A DNA stretch of 6,227 bases from Acetobacteraceae bacterium (GTDB taxonomy: Bacteria > Pseudomonadota > Alphaproteobacteria > Acetobacterales > Acetobacteraceae), in the NCBI GenBank assembly GCA_020853405.1, contig JADYYZ010000257.1, positions 1 through 6,227 on the forward strand. Reading direction: 5' to 3'. The notes beneath the pieces are model-generated. The model was not told where the DNA came from, made no database searches, and saw nothing but the letters and a program-made list of their open reading frames with translations. Positions 1 to 5,329 of this stretch are shown here, in pieces; positions within the stretch are counted from its first letter, which is position 1; each line of letters begins with the position of its first letter. The position numbers were made by a program, and so were the translations under genes.

Positions 1-3
1 GGC

Positions 4-78
4 TGGTGCTGCCGGTGGGAATCGAACCCACGACCCCGTCCTTACCAAGGACGTGCGCTACCCCTACGCTACGGCAGC
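4..78 (-). tRNA. tRNA-Thr (anticodon GGU), CCA encoded
   Basis: Read on the minus strand, this folds as a complete cloverleaf. The 7-bp acceptor stem pairs GCTGCCG (78-72) with CGGCAGC (14-8), followed by discriminator A at 7 and an encoded CCA at 6-4. The D-arm has a GGGG loop, the anticodon stem is CGTCC/GGACG, and the T-arm is GTGGG-TTCGATT-CCCAC. The anticodon loop TTGGTAA (48-42) places GGT at 46-44, which reads ACC and ACU threonine codons. It points away from the plus-strand genes to its right. I see no integrase gene or duplicated 3' end in the window to suggest use as an attachment site. Confidence 0.97.
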
Positions 79-156
79 AGGCCAGAGGCGACGGCACCTC
101 CTGCCACACCACCCTGCCGAAAACAAGGCGCCCGGCGCCCTGCTCCCGTCTGCGCG

Positions 157-170
157 CGGGTTGACACCCG
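157..170. promoter_or_regulatory. Possible operator/promoter: inverted repeat over a TTGACA hexamer
   Basis: The arms CGGGT (157-161) and ACCCG (166-170) form a perfect 5-bp inverted repeat around TGAC. The same bases contain TTGACA (161-166), a perfect sigma-70-type -35 hexamer reading toward the small gene at 195. No convincing -10 box lies 16-18 bases downstream (the bases there are GAAGAG-like), so promoter function is only a possibility. In such GC-rich DNA short inverted repeats also arise by chance. The rest of the 116-base gap between the tRNA and the small gene shows nothing else I can name. Confidence 0.22.
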
Positions 171-185
171 TCGCCGCCGCGCCGA

Positions 186-190
186 AGAGG
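186..190 (+). promoter_or_regulatory. Ribosome binding site of the small CDS
   Basis: AGAGG lies 4 bases before the ATG at 195. The spacing is short but acceptable, and it is the main signal that this small open frame is translated. Confidence 0.4.
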
Positions 191-194
191 CGCC

Positions 195-386
195 ATGGAC
201 CGCAAGGATGACCGGCCGCCAGCAGACCAGGCGCGCCGCCCCGCCACGCCCCCCCGCCTGACCGAACAGGCAGCCGAGGCACAGGCCGCCCGCCAGAAGC
301 GCCTGGCCGCTGCGCTCCGCGCCAATCTCGGCCGGCGCAAGGCTGCGGGGCACATGCAGGCGGGACGCGGCCCCGGCCGGCCCTGA
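195..386 (+). CDS. Small basic hypothetical protein, 63 aa
   Basis: Function unknown. The product is short, basic and free of cysteine. It has a proline-rich start (residues 8-20) and then a predicted helix (about 22-50) rich in Ala, Gln, Arg and Lys, with the core RQKRLAAALRANLGRRKAA. I recall small alphaproteobacterial hypothetical proteins with a similar R-L-A-x-A-L-R-x-N-L-x-R-R-K core, which, together with an AGAGG site before the ATG, is why I treat this as real. No signal peptide, membrane segment or metal motif is visible. It lies 74 bases before dcd on the same strand and may share its transcript. The opposite strand is also open here, so coding is probable rather than certain. A nucleic-acid or ribosome-binding role is conceivable from the charge, but that is a guess. 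Confidence 0.65.
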   Translation: MDRKDDRPPADQARRPATPPRLTEQAAEAQAARQKRLAAALRANLGRRKAAGHMQAGRGPGRP

Positions 387-460
387 AACCCCTTCCCGCC
401 GCCACTGCCCCGCGCTAAGCCCGACCCGTTCCGGCCCAGCCCCGACTCGGTCCACACCCT

Positions 461-1015
461 ATGCCCATCATGCCCGACCGCTGGATCCGCCGCATGGCGC
501 AGGATGCCGGCATGATCGACCCCTTCGTCGAACGCCAGCAGCGCGATGGCGCGATCAGCTACGGCCTGTCGAGCTACGGCTACGATGCCCGCGTCGCCGA
601 CCAGTTCCGCGTCTTCACCAACGTCGATTCCGCGATCGTCGATCCCAAGGCGTTCTCGCCCGCCAGTTTCGTCGAGCGCGAGGGACCGACCTGCACCATC
701 CCGCCGAACAGTTTCGCGCTGGCCCATACGGTGGAGTATTTCCGCATCCCGCGCGACGTGCTGGTCATCTGCCTCGGCAAGTCCACCTATGCACGCTGCG
801 GCATCATCGTGAACGTCACGCCGCTGGAACCCGAATGGGAAGGCCAGGTCACGATCGAGATCTCCAACACCACGCCCTTGCCCGCACGCATCCACGCCAA
901 CGAAGGCATCTGCCAGTTCCTGTTCCTGCAGGGAGCGGGCGAACCCGAGATCAGCTACGCCGACCGCGCCGGCAAATACATGCGCCAGCAGGGCGTGGCG
1001 CTGCCCCGGCTTTGA
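461..1015 (+). CDS. dcd: dCTP deaminase
   Basis: Cytosolic enzyme that deaminates dCTP to dUTP, which dUTPase then turns into dUMP for thymidylate synthesis. The 184-aa length fits the family, which is trimeric. Visible landmarks are the N-terminal DRWIRRMAQ helix, the SYGLSSYGYDAR block (33-44), PPNSFALAHTVEYFRIP (81-97), the nucleotide-binding loop GKSTYARCGI (106-115, with Arg112), and WEGQVTIEISNTTPLP (126-141), where Glu133 matches the general-base glutamate of E. coli Dcd. The ending YADRAGKYMRQQGVALPRL is typical of alphaproteobacterial homologues. I chose the ATG at 461 because homologues begin M-S-I-M/L-x-D-R-W-I. No Shine-Dalgarno sequence precedes it, and a second in-frame ATG lies at 470. 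Whether the enzyme is only a deaminase or also has dUTPase activity cannot be read with certainty. It is followed 13 bases later by murA, very likely on one mRNA. Confidence 0.96.
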   Translation: MPIMPDRWIRRMAQDAGMIDPFVERQQRDGAISYGLSSYGYDARVADQFRVFTNVDSAIVDPKAFSPASFVEREGPTCTIPPNSFALAHTVEYFRIPRDVLVICLGKSTYARCGIIVNVTPLEPEWEGQVTIEISNTTPLPARIHANEGICQFLFLQGAGEPEISYADRAGKYMRQQGVALPRL

Positions 1016-1016
1016 T

Positions 1017-1022
1017 GAAGGA
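1017..1022 (+). promoter_or_regulatory. Ribosome binding site of murA
   Basis: GAAGGA sits just after the dcd stop codon and 6 bases before the murA ATG. It fixes the murA start and supports coupled translation of dcd and murA. Confidence 0.75.
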
Positions 1023-1028
1023 TACCTG

Positions 1029-2306
1029 ATGGACCGGATCGCGATCCGCGGCGGCAGGCCGCTCTGTGGCAGCATCCCGATCGGCGGCGCCAAGAACGCA
1101 GCACTTCCGCTGATGGCCGCCGCCCTGCTGAGCGACGAGCAGCTCACGCTCACCAACGTGCCATGGCTCGCCGACATCGCCTCGATGGCGGCGCTGCTGG
1201 CCCAGCACGGGCTTGCCGTGGACCTGCCCGCGCCGGAAACCGCTGCCCAGGCGCGCGTGCTGCGGCTGGGCGGCGCGATCCAGAACACCACCGCCCCCTA
1301 CGACATCGTGCGCAAGATGCGGGCAAGCATCCTGGTGCTCGGCCCGATCCTCGCGCGCTGCGGCGAGGCACGGGTGTCGCTGCCCGGCGGCTGCGCGATC
1401 GGCACGCGCCCGGTCGACCTCCACCTCAAGGGGCTGGAGGCGATGGGCGCATCGGTCAGCATCGAGGGCGGCTACATCCATGCCCGGAGCGAGGGCAGGC
1501 TGCGCGGCGCGAGCATCGTCTCGCCCGCCGTCTCGGTCGGCGCCACCGAGAACCTGATGATGGCGGCAAGCCTCGCCGACGGCCACACCACGCTGATCAA
1601 CGCCGCGCGCGAGCCGGAGATTTCCGACCTGGCGGAATGCCTGAACGCGATGGGCGGGCGCATCCGCGGGCACGGCAGCGAGCGGATCGAGATCGAGGGC
1701 GTGCAGCGGCTTTCCGGCACCACCCACCACATCATCCCCGACCGGATCGAGACCGGCACCTATGCGATCGCCACCGCCATCGCCGGTGGCGACGTGATGC
1801 TGGAAGGCGGGCGGATCGAGCATCTGGGGGCGTTCGCCACAGCGCTGTCGCGCGCGGGCGTCGACATCTTCGCCGAGAACGGCGGCATCCGTGTTCGCCG
1901 CAACGGCCATCGCGTGCGCGGCGCCGACATCATGACCGAACCTTATCCGGGCTTTCCCACCGACCTGCAGGCCCAGTTCATGGCGCTGATGGCCACCGCC
2001 GAGGGCGCTGCCATGATCACCGAGACGATTTTCGAGAACCGCTTCATGCACGTGCCCGAACTCGCGCGCATGGGTGCCGACATCGTGGTGCACAACGCCA
2101 GCGCGATCGTGCGCGGCGTGAAGAACCTTTCCGGGGCGCCGGTGATGGCGACCGACCTGCGTGCCTCCGTCTCGCTGGTGCTGGCGGGGCTGGCCGCCGG
2201 CGGCGAGACGATCGTCAACCGCGTCTATCACCTCGACCGCGGCTACGAACGGGTGGAGGCGAAGCTCGCCGCCTGCGGCGCCGATATCGAGCGGCTGGCC
2301 GGATAG
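1029..2306 (+). CDS. murA: UDP-N-acetylglucosamine 1-carboxyvinyltransferase (MurA)
   Basis: Cytosolic enzyme that transfers enolpyruvate from phosphoenolpyruvate to UDP-GlcNAc, the first committed step of peptidoglycan synthesis. The 425-aa protein is full length and has the two-lobed EPSP-synthase fold. Lys22-Asn23 in GGAKNAALP match the E. coli substrate-binding pair. Cys122 in LPGGCAIGTRPVDLH is the catalytic cysteine and the residue alkylated by fosfomycin, so the fosfomycin-sensitive form is kept here. Further landmarks are YDIVRKMRASILVLGP (91-106), VGATENLMMAA (170-180), PGFPTDLQAQ (307-316, with Asp312 as the probable acid/base), TETIFENRFMHVPEL (331-345) and YHLDRGYER (400-408, with Arg404). 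A clear GAAGGA site precedes the ATG. It is probably co-transcribed with dcd. It ends with TAG and a glycosyltransferase gene follows after 30 bases. Confidence 0.98.
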   Translation: MDRIAIRGGRPLCGSIPIGGAKNAALPLMAAALLSDEQLTLTNVPWLADIASMAALLAQHGLAVDLPAPETAAQARVLRLGGAIQNTTAPYDIVRKMRASILVLGPILARCGEARVSLPGGCAIGTRPVDLHLKGLEAMGASVSIEGGYIHARSEGRLRGASIVSPAVSVGATENLMMAASLADGHTTLINAAREPEISDLAECLNAMGGRIRGHGSERIEIEGVQRLSGTTHHIIPDRIETGTYAIATAIAGGDVMLEGGRIEHLGAFATALSRAGVDIFAENGGIRVRRNGHRVRGADIMTEPYPGFPTDLQAQFMALMATAEGAAMITETIFENRFMHVPELARMGADIVVHNASAIVRGVKNLSGAPVMATDLRASVSLVLAGLAAGGETIVNRVYHLDRGYERVEAKLAACGADIERLAG

Positions 2307-2336
2307 GCGACGGCGCCGGCCCCGGGCGGCAGCGTC

Positions 2337-3257
2337 GTGATCCCGCGCAACCTGTTCTATTGCTTCGGCCTGTCGCCGGATTTCGGCGGCAAGCCGTTCG
2401 GCCTCTTGCATTATGCCTCGGTCGTGAGCGCGCTGGACCGGCTGCGCCCGGACCGCTGCGTGGTCGCCGTGGTGCACGAACCCGACACGCCCTGGTGGCA
2501 CAGGATCCGCCCCCGGATCGAGGTGCGCCATATCACCGCGCCCGCGGAGGTGTTCGGCAATCCGCTGCGCCACTACGCCCACCAGGCGGATGTGTGGCGA
2601 ATGCGCACGCTGCTCGAGGAAGGCGGCATCTACCTCGATGCCGACGTGCTGGTGGTGCGCGATTTCGCGCCCCTGCTCGACAGCGCCATGGTGCTGGGCC
2701 TGCAGCACGACGCGCTGGGCGAGGGCCTGTGCAACGCGGTGATGCTGGCCGCCCCCGGCGCCCCCTTCATGCGGCGCTGGTACGAGTCCTACCGAAGCTT
2801 CCGCTCGACCGGGCGCGACCGCCACTGGGACGAGCATTCGGTGCGCATCCCGCGCCAGCTCGCCGCAGAGCATCCGGACGAGATCCGCATCCTGCCGACC
2901 ACCGCCTTCTTCACGCCGAACCCGTCGGATGCCGGCATCGACCGCCTGTTCGCCGATCCGAGGCCACTCGAGGTGGCAGACGCCTTCGCCCACCATCTGT
3001 GGGAGAGCAACGCCTGGATGCCCTTCATCGACGGGCTGACGATCGCCGAGGTGCGGCGCCGGGACACTGCCTTCCACCACCTGGTGCGCCCCTGCCTGGC
3101 CGACCTGCCTGACGATTTCGCGCTGCCGGCGGGTGGCGCGCGCAATCAGGCGGCACGGCGCAGGCGCAGCCGCATGCAGCCGATCCTGCGCACGCTCGAC
3201 CGGCATGCGCCGCGCCTTGCCTGGCGCGTGCGCCACCAGCTGCTCGCGAAGACCTGA
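2337..3257 (+). CDS. DXD-motif glycosyltransferase, GT32-like
   Basis: Predicted nucleotide-sugar-dependent glycosyltransferase of the Gly_transf_sug (DXD, GT32-like) type. Donor and acceptor are unknown; surface polysaccharide or glycolipid assembly is the usual setting of such enzymes. The 306-aa protein starts IPRNLFYCFGLSPDFGGKPF. FGNPLRHYAHQADVWR (73-88) and GGIYLDADVLVVRDF (96-110) form the donor site, with Asp101 and Asp103 as the metal-binding DXD. GLCNAVMLAAP (130-140), WYESYRSFRS (148-157) and HHLWES (219-224) are further blocks I associate with this family. No signal peptide or membrane helix is visible, so it is probably cytosolic or peripheral to the inner membrane. Residues from about 267 on form an arginine-rich tail. 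The GTG at 2337 is the first start codon after the murA stop, which lies in the same frame. Its ribosome site is weak, so it may depend on read-on transcription and ribosomes from murA. Confidence 0.87.
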   Translation: MIPRNLFYCFGLSPDFGGKPFGLLHYASVVSALDRLRPDRCVVAVVHEPDTPWWHRIRPRIEVRHITAPAEVFGNPLRHYAHQADVWRMRTLLEEGGIYLDADVLVVRDFAPLLDSAMVLGLQHDALGEGLCNAVMLAAPGAPFMRRWYESYRSFRSTGRDRHWDEHSVRIPRQLAAEHPDEIRILPTTAFFTPNPSDAGIDRLFADPRPLEVADAFAHHLWESNAWMPFIDGLTIAEVRRRDTAFHHLVRPCLADLPDDFALPAGGARNQAARRRRSRMQPILRTLDRHAPRLAWRVRHQLLAKT

Positions 3258-3306
3258 CGAACGGAAGTCGCGGGGCGCCGGCACGTTGACGCGCCCTGGC
3301 CTGCCT

Positions 3307-3325
3307 GCAAGGGTCCTGCCCTTGC
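3307..3325. other. Perfect 7-bp hairpin before the aldolase-family gene
   Basis: GCAAGGG (3307-3313) and CCCTTGC (3319-3325) pair perfectly around a 5-base loop. There is no T-run after it on the plus strand, so it is not a classic intrinsic terminator, although it could stabilise the 3' end of the glycosyltransferase mRNA. It ends one base before an in-frame ATG at 3327 and would hide any ribosome site for that codon, which is one reason to prefer the start at 3342. The rest of the 69-base gap shows nothing I can support. Confidence 0.45.
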
Positions 3326-3341
3326 CATGCGGGATCTTGTC

Positions 3342-4085
3342 ATGACGTCTGCCACCGAGGAATCGAGCAACCGGGCCGACTGGCAGGAAGCACGCCTCGA
3401 TCTCGCCGCGGCGCTGCGCTGGGCAGCCCGCCTCGGCCTGCACGAAGGCGTGTGCAATCATTTCTCGGTCATGCTGGCACCCGACCGCTTCCTGCTGAAT
3501 GCGCATCGCATGCACTGGTCGAAGGCGCGCGCGTCGGGCCTGCTGGTCATCGACGACCGGAACAACGTGCTGGAGGGAGACGGCCACCCGGCGATGACGG
3601 CGTTCAACATCCACGTGCCGATGCACCAGAAGACCGGGCATCGCGTGATCCTGCACACGCACATGCCCTATGCCACGGCACTGGCCTGCATCGAGGGCGG
3701 CAGGCTGGAAATGATCCACCAGAATGCCGGGCGCTTCCATGGCCAGTGTGCCTATGACGAGGATTTCAACGGCTTCGCGCTCGGCACCGACGAGGGTGCG
3801 CGCATGGCCGGCATGATGCAGGGAAACCGCGTGCTGTTCCTGGGCAACCACGGCGTGGTGGTGGCGGGCGAGACCATCGCCGATGCATTCGACGACCTCT
3901 ACTACCTGGAGCGGGCGTGCGAGGTGCAGGTGCTGGCGATGTCGACCGGGCGCAAGCTGCTGCACATCCCCGAGGAGAAACTGCCCGCCTTGCGCGACTT
4001 CCCGACGCGACGCGAGAACGCGCGGATGTTCCTGTCGGCGGTGCGCGAGATCCTCGACGAGGAAGAACCCGCCTACGCCTCCTGA
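3342..4085 (+). CDS. Class II aldolase/adducin-family protein
   Basis: Member of the zinc-dependent class II aldolase/adducin fold; substrate unknown. From the ATG at 3342 the protein has 247 residues, which suits the family. The N-terminal part LAAALRWAARLGLHEGVCNHFSV (about 22-44) is the typical opening. HTHMPYA carries the two metal histidines (His105, His107) and FLGNHGVVV supplies the third (His170). The position of the catalytic glutamate of fuculose-phosphate aldolase (SSEWRFH) reads MTAFNIH here, so that glutamate is an alanine (Ala87), as I recall for adducins. A true retro-aldol activity is therefore doubtful; decarboxylase, epimerase or other metal chemistry is possible. LYYLERACEVQVLAMSTG (186-203) is a conserved helical block. 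An in-frame ATG at 3327 would add five residues but sits directly behind a hairpin; GGGAT at 3331-3335 serves the start at 3342. The last 13 bases overlap the convergent oxidoreductase gene. Confidence 0.88.
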   Translation: MTSATEESSNRADWQEARLDLAAALRWAARLGLHEGVCNHFSVMLAPDRFLLNAHRMHWSKARASGLLVIDDRNNVLEGDGHPAMTAFNIHVPMHQKTGHRVILHTHMPYATALACIEGGRLEMIHQNAGRFHGQCAYDEDFNGFALGTDEGARMAGMMQGNRVLFLGNHGVVVAGETIADAFDDLYYLERACEVQVLAMSTGRKLLHIPEEKLPALRDFPTRRENARMFLSAVREILDEEEPAYAS

Positions 4086-5329
4086 CCGGGCTGGCGCAGG
4101 CCCACCTGGGCGATACCCGTCTGGGCGATACCCGTCTGGGCGATACCCGCCTGGGCCAGCGAGCGCGCATCGAACTCGCGGCGGAACTGCTCGGCCTGCG
4201 CGACCTCGCCGGCCGCGAAGCGGGTGATCGGGAACAGGGAAAGCGGGGTCTCGCTCCGCCCCAGCAGAACGAGGTCGGCCAGCACCGCGCCGACGCCGGG
4301 GCCGAGCTGGAAGCCGTGGCCGCAGAAGCCGAACGCATGGAACAGGCCTTGCGTCGTGCCGCTCGGCCCGATCACCGGCAGCATGTCGGGCAGATAGGCC
4401 TCGATCCCGGACCAGACGCGCACCACCGCCGCCCCGCGCAGGCGCGGCACCGCCCGCACGAGATGCCCCATCGCGGCAAGCGTGCGGCGGGCATCCACCG
4501 GGGCGCGGTTGGCAATCGGGTCGGAAGCGCCGCGCGGATAGCCCGCGACCACGACCTGGCCCTGCCTGGTCTGGCGGGCAATGACGCTGCCATCGACCGC
4601 CTGCACCGAGGGCCGCATGAAATACGGCACCGCATCGGTCACGAACTGCGGCGGCCCGGCCGGCACCACCGGCGCGCCCTCGCCGAACCAGCCGGCGATC
4701 TCCGGCGCCCAGGCACCCGCAACATTCACCAGCTGGCCCGCCTCGACCGTGTCGCCACCTGCGACCTCGACCAGGAAGCGGCCATTGGCCTGCGCCGCGC
4801 CGACGACGCGCGTTGCCTCCCGGATGTCGGTGCCCGCGGCACGGGCGGCACGCGCGACCGCGGGCGTCACCAGGCGCGGGTTCGCGACCGCATCGCGCGC
4901 CGACCACGACGCCATCCTGAACCCCTTCAGCCAGGGCCAGCGCGCTGCCAGCCCGGCGCGATCGAGCAGTGTCGCCGGGACGCCATGCGCCGCCGCCTCG
5001 CGCGCCGTCTTTTCCGCCTTCGCGACCTCCTCGGCGGCGTCGCGCGCGGCATAGAGATGGCCGGTCGCATCGAACTCGCAATCCTCGCCGACGAACTCGC
5101 CCAGCCGCTCCCAGATTGCCGCGGCGCGGATCGCCAGCGGCAGCTGGCCGGGATGGCGGCCCTGGATGCGCAGGTTGCCGAAATTCACGCCGCTCGCCTG
5201 CGCGCCGACCACGCCCTTCTCCAGCACGACGACCCGGTGCGCAGGATCGCGGCGGCGCAGCATCAGCGCGGTCCAGCAGCCCATCAGGCCGCCGCCGACG
5301 ATGGCGGTATCGGCGCGGATCACGCTCAC
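4073..5329 (-). CDS. FAD-dependent oxidoreductase, DAO family (dehydrogenase beta-type subunit)
   Basis: Predicted FAD amine/amino-acid dehydrogenase subunit of 418 aa. It starts SVIRADTAIVGGGLMG, with the Rossmann glycine motif at 12-17 and Glu37 (VVVLEKG) to bind the FAD ribose. GVNFGNLRIQGRHPGQLPL (47-65) fills the flavin-attachment region, and GFCGHGFQLGPGVG (334-347) is the C-terminal FAD contact of the DAO fold. The GTG start at 5329 overlaps the TGA of the preceding gene (GTGA) and has GAGGA 9 bases upstream; a second GTG at 5323 is worse placed. The operon partner carries a BFD-like [2Fe-2S] domain, as in opine oxidase, HcnBC and hydroxyproline dehydrogenase complexes, so electrons probably pass to a quinone or other carrier rather than to oxygen. 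Substrate unknown. The C-terminus (391-415) consists of five pentapeptide units of the type xxQxG. The stop codon lies inside the convergent aldolase gene. Confidence 0.9.
   Translation of the reverse strand: MSVIRADTAIVGGGLMGCWTALMLRRRDPAHRVVVLEKGVVGAQASGVNFGNLRIQGRHPGQLPLAIRAAAIWERLGEFVGEDCEFDATGHLYAARDAAEEVAKAEKTAREAAAHGVPATLLDRAGLAARWPWLKGFRMASWSARDAVANPRLVTPAVARAARAAGTDIREATRVVGAAQANGRFLVEVAGGDTVEAGQLVNVAGAWAPEIAGWFGEGAPVVPAGPPQFVTDAVPYFMRPSVQAVDGSVIARQTRQGQVVVAGYPRGASDPIANRAPVDARRTLAAMGHLVRAVPRLRGAAVVRVWSGIEAYLPDMLPVIGPSGTTQGLFHAFGFCGHGFQLGPGVGAVLADLVLLGRSETPLSLFPITRFAAGEVAQAEQFRREFDARSLAQAGIAQTGIAQTGIAQVGLRQPGQEA
4106..4150. repeat. 15-bp tandem repeat, three copies, inside the oxidoreductase gene
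   Basis: Three head-to-tail copies of CTGGGCGATACCCGT (plus strand; 4106-4120, 4121-4135, 4136-4150) differ only in the last base of the third copy. A degenerate unit precedes them (4091-4105), and five matching bases follow (4151-4155). The unit is five codons, so gain or loss of a copy keeps the reading frame. On the minus strand it encodes TGIAQ units near the C-terminus of the DAO-type protein. It starts 20 bases after the aldolase stop codon on the other strand. Confidence 0.95.

Noticed and set aside
4..78. tRNA-Thr as an integration site of a mobile element
   Set aside because: No integrase, transposase or direct repeat of the tRNA end is seen in the window, and the neighbouring genes are core genes.
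64..455. Two overlapping minus-strand frames between the tRNA and dcd
   Set aside because: Both run into or over the tRNA gene or the small CDS, have a GC-driven composition and no recognised motif.
2311..2332. GC-rich stem after murA as a transcription terminator
   Set aside because: Only about four base pairs can form and no T-run follows; the next gene starts 30 bases after murA, which fits read-through better.
1163..3112. 649-aa plus-strand frame overlapping murA and the glycosyltransferase
   Set aside because: Arg/Ala/Pro-rich shadow frame with no recognisable motif; the overlapping genes have clear catalytic residues in other frames.
3286..3314. TTGACG followed 17 bases later by AAGGGT as a promoter for the aldolase-family gene
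   Set aside because: The -10 candidate matches only two of six consensus bases and overlaps the hairpin arm; not strong enough to list as a feature.
4106..4155. Short repeats as a CRISPR array or protein-binding iterons
   Set aside because: Copies are directly adjacent with no spacers, are 15 bases long (a multiple of three) and lie in frame within a coding region, so they are a coding minisatellite.
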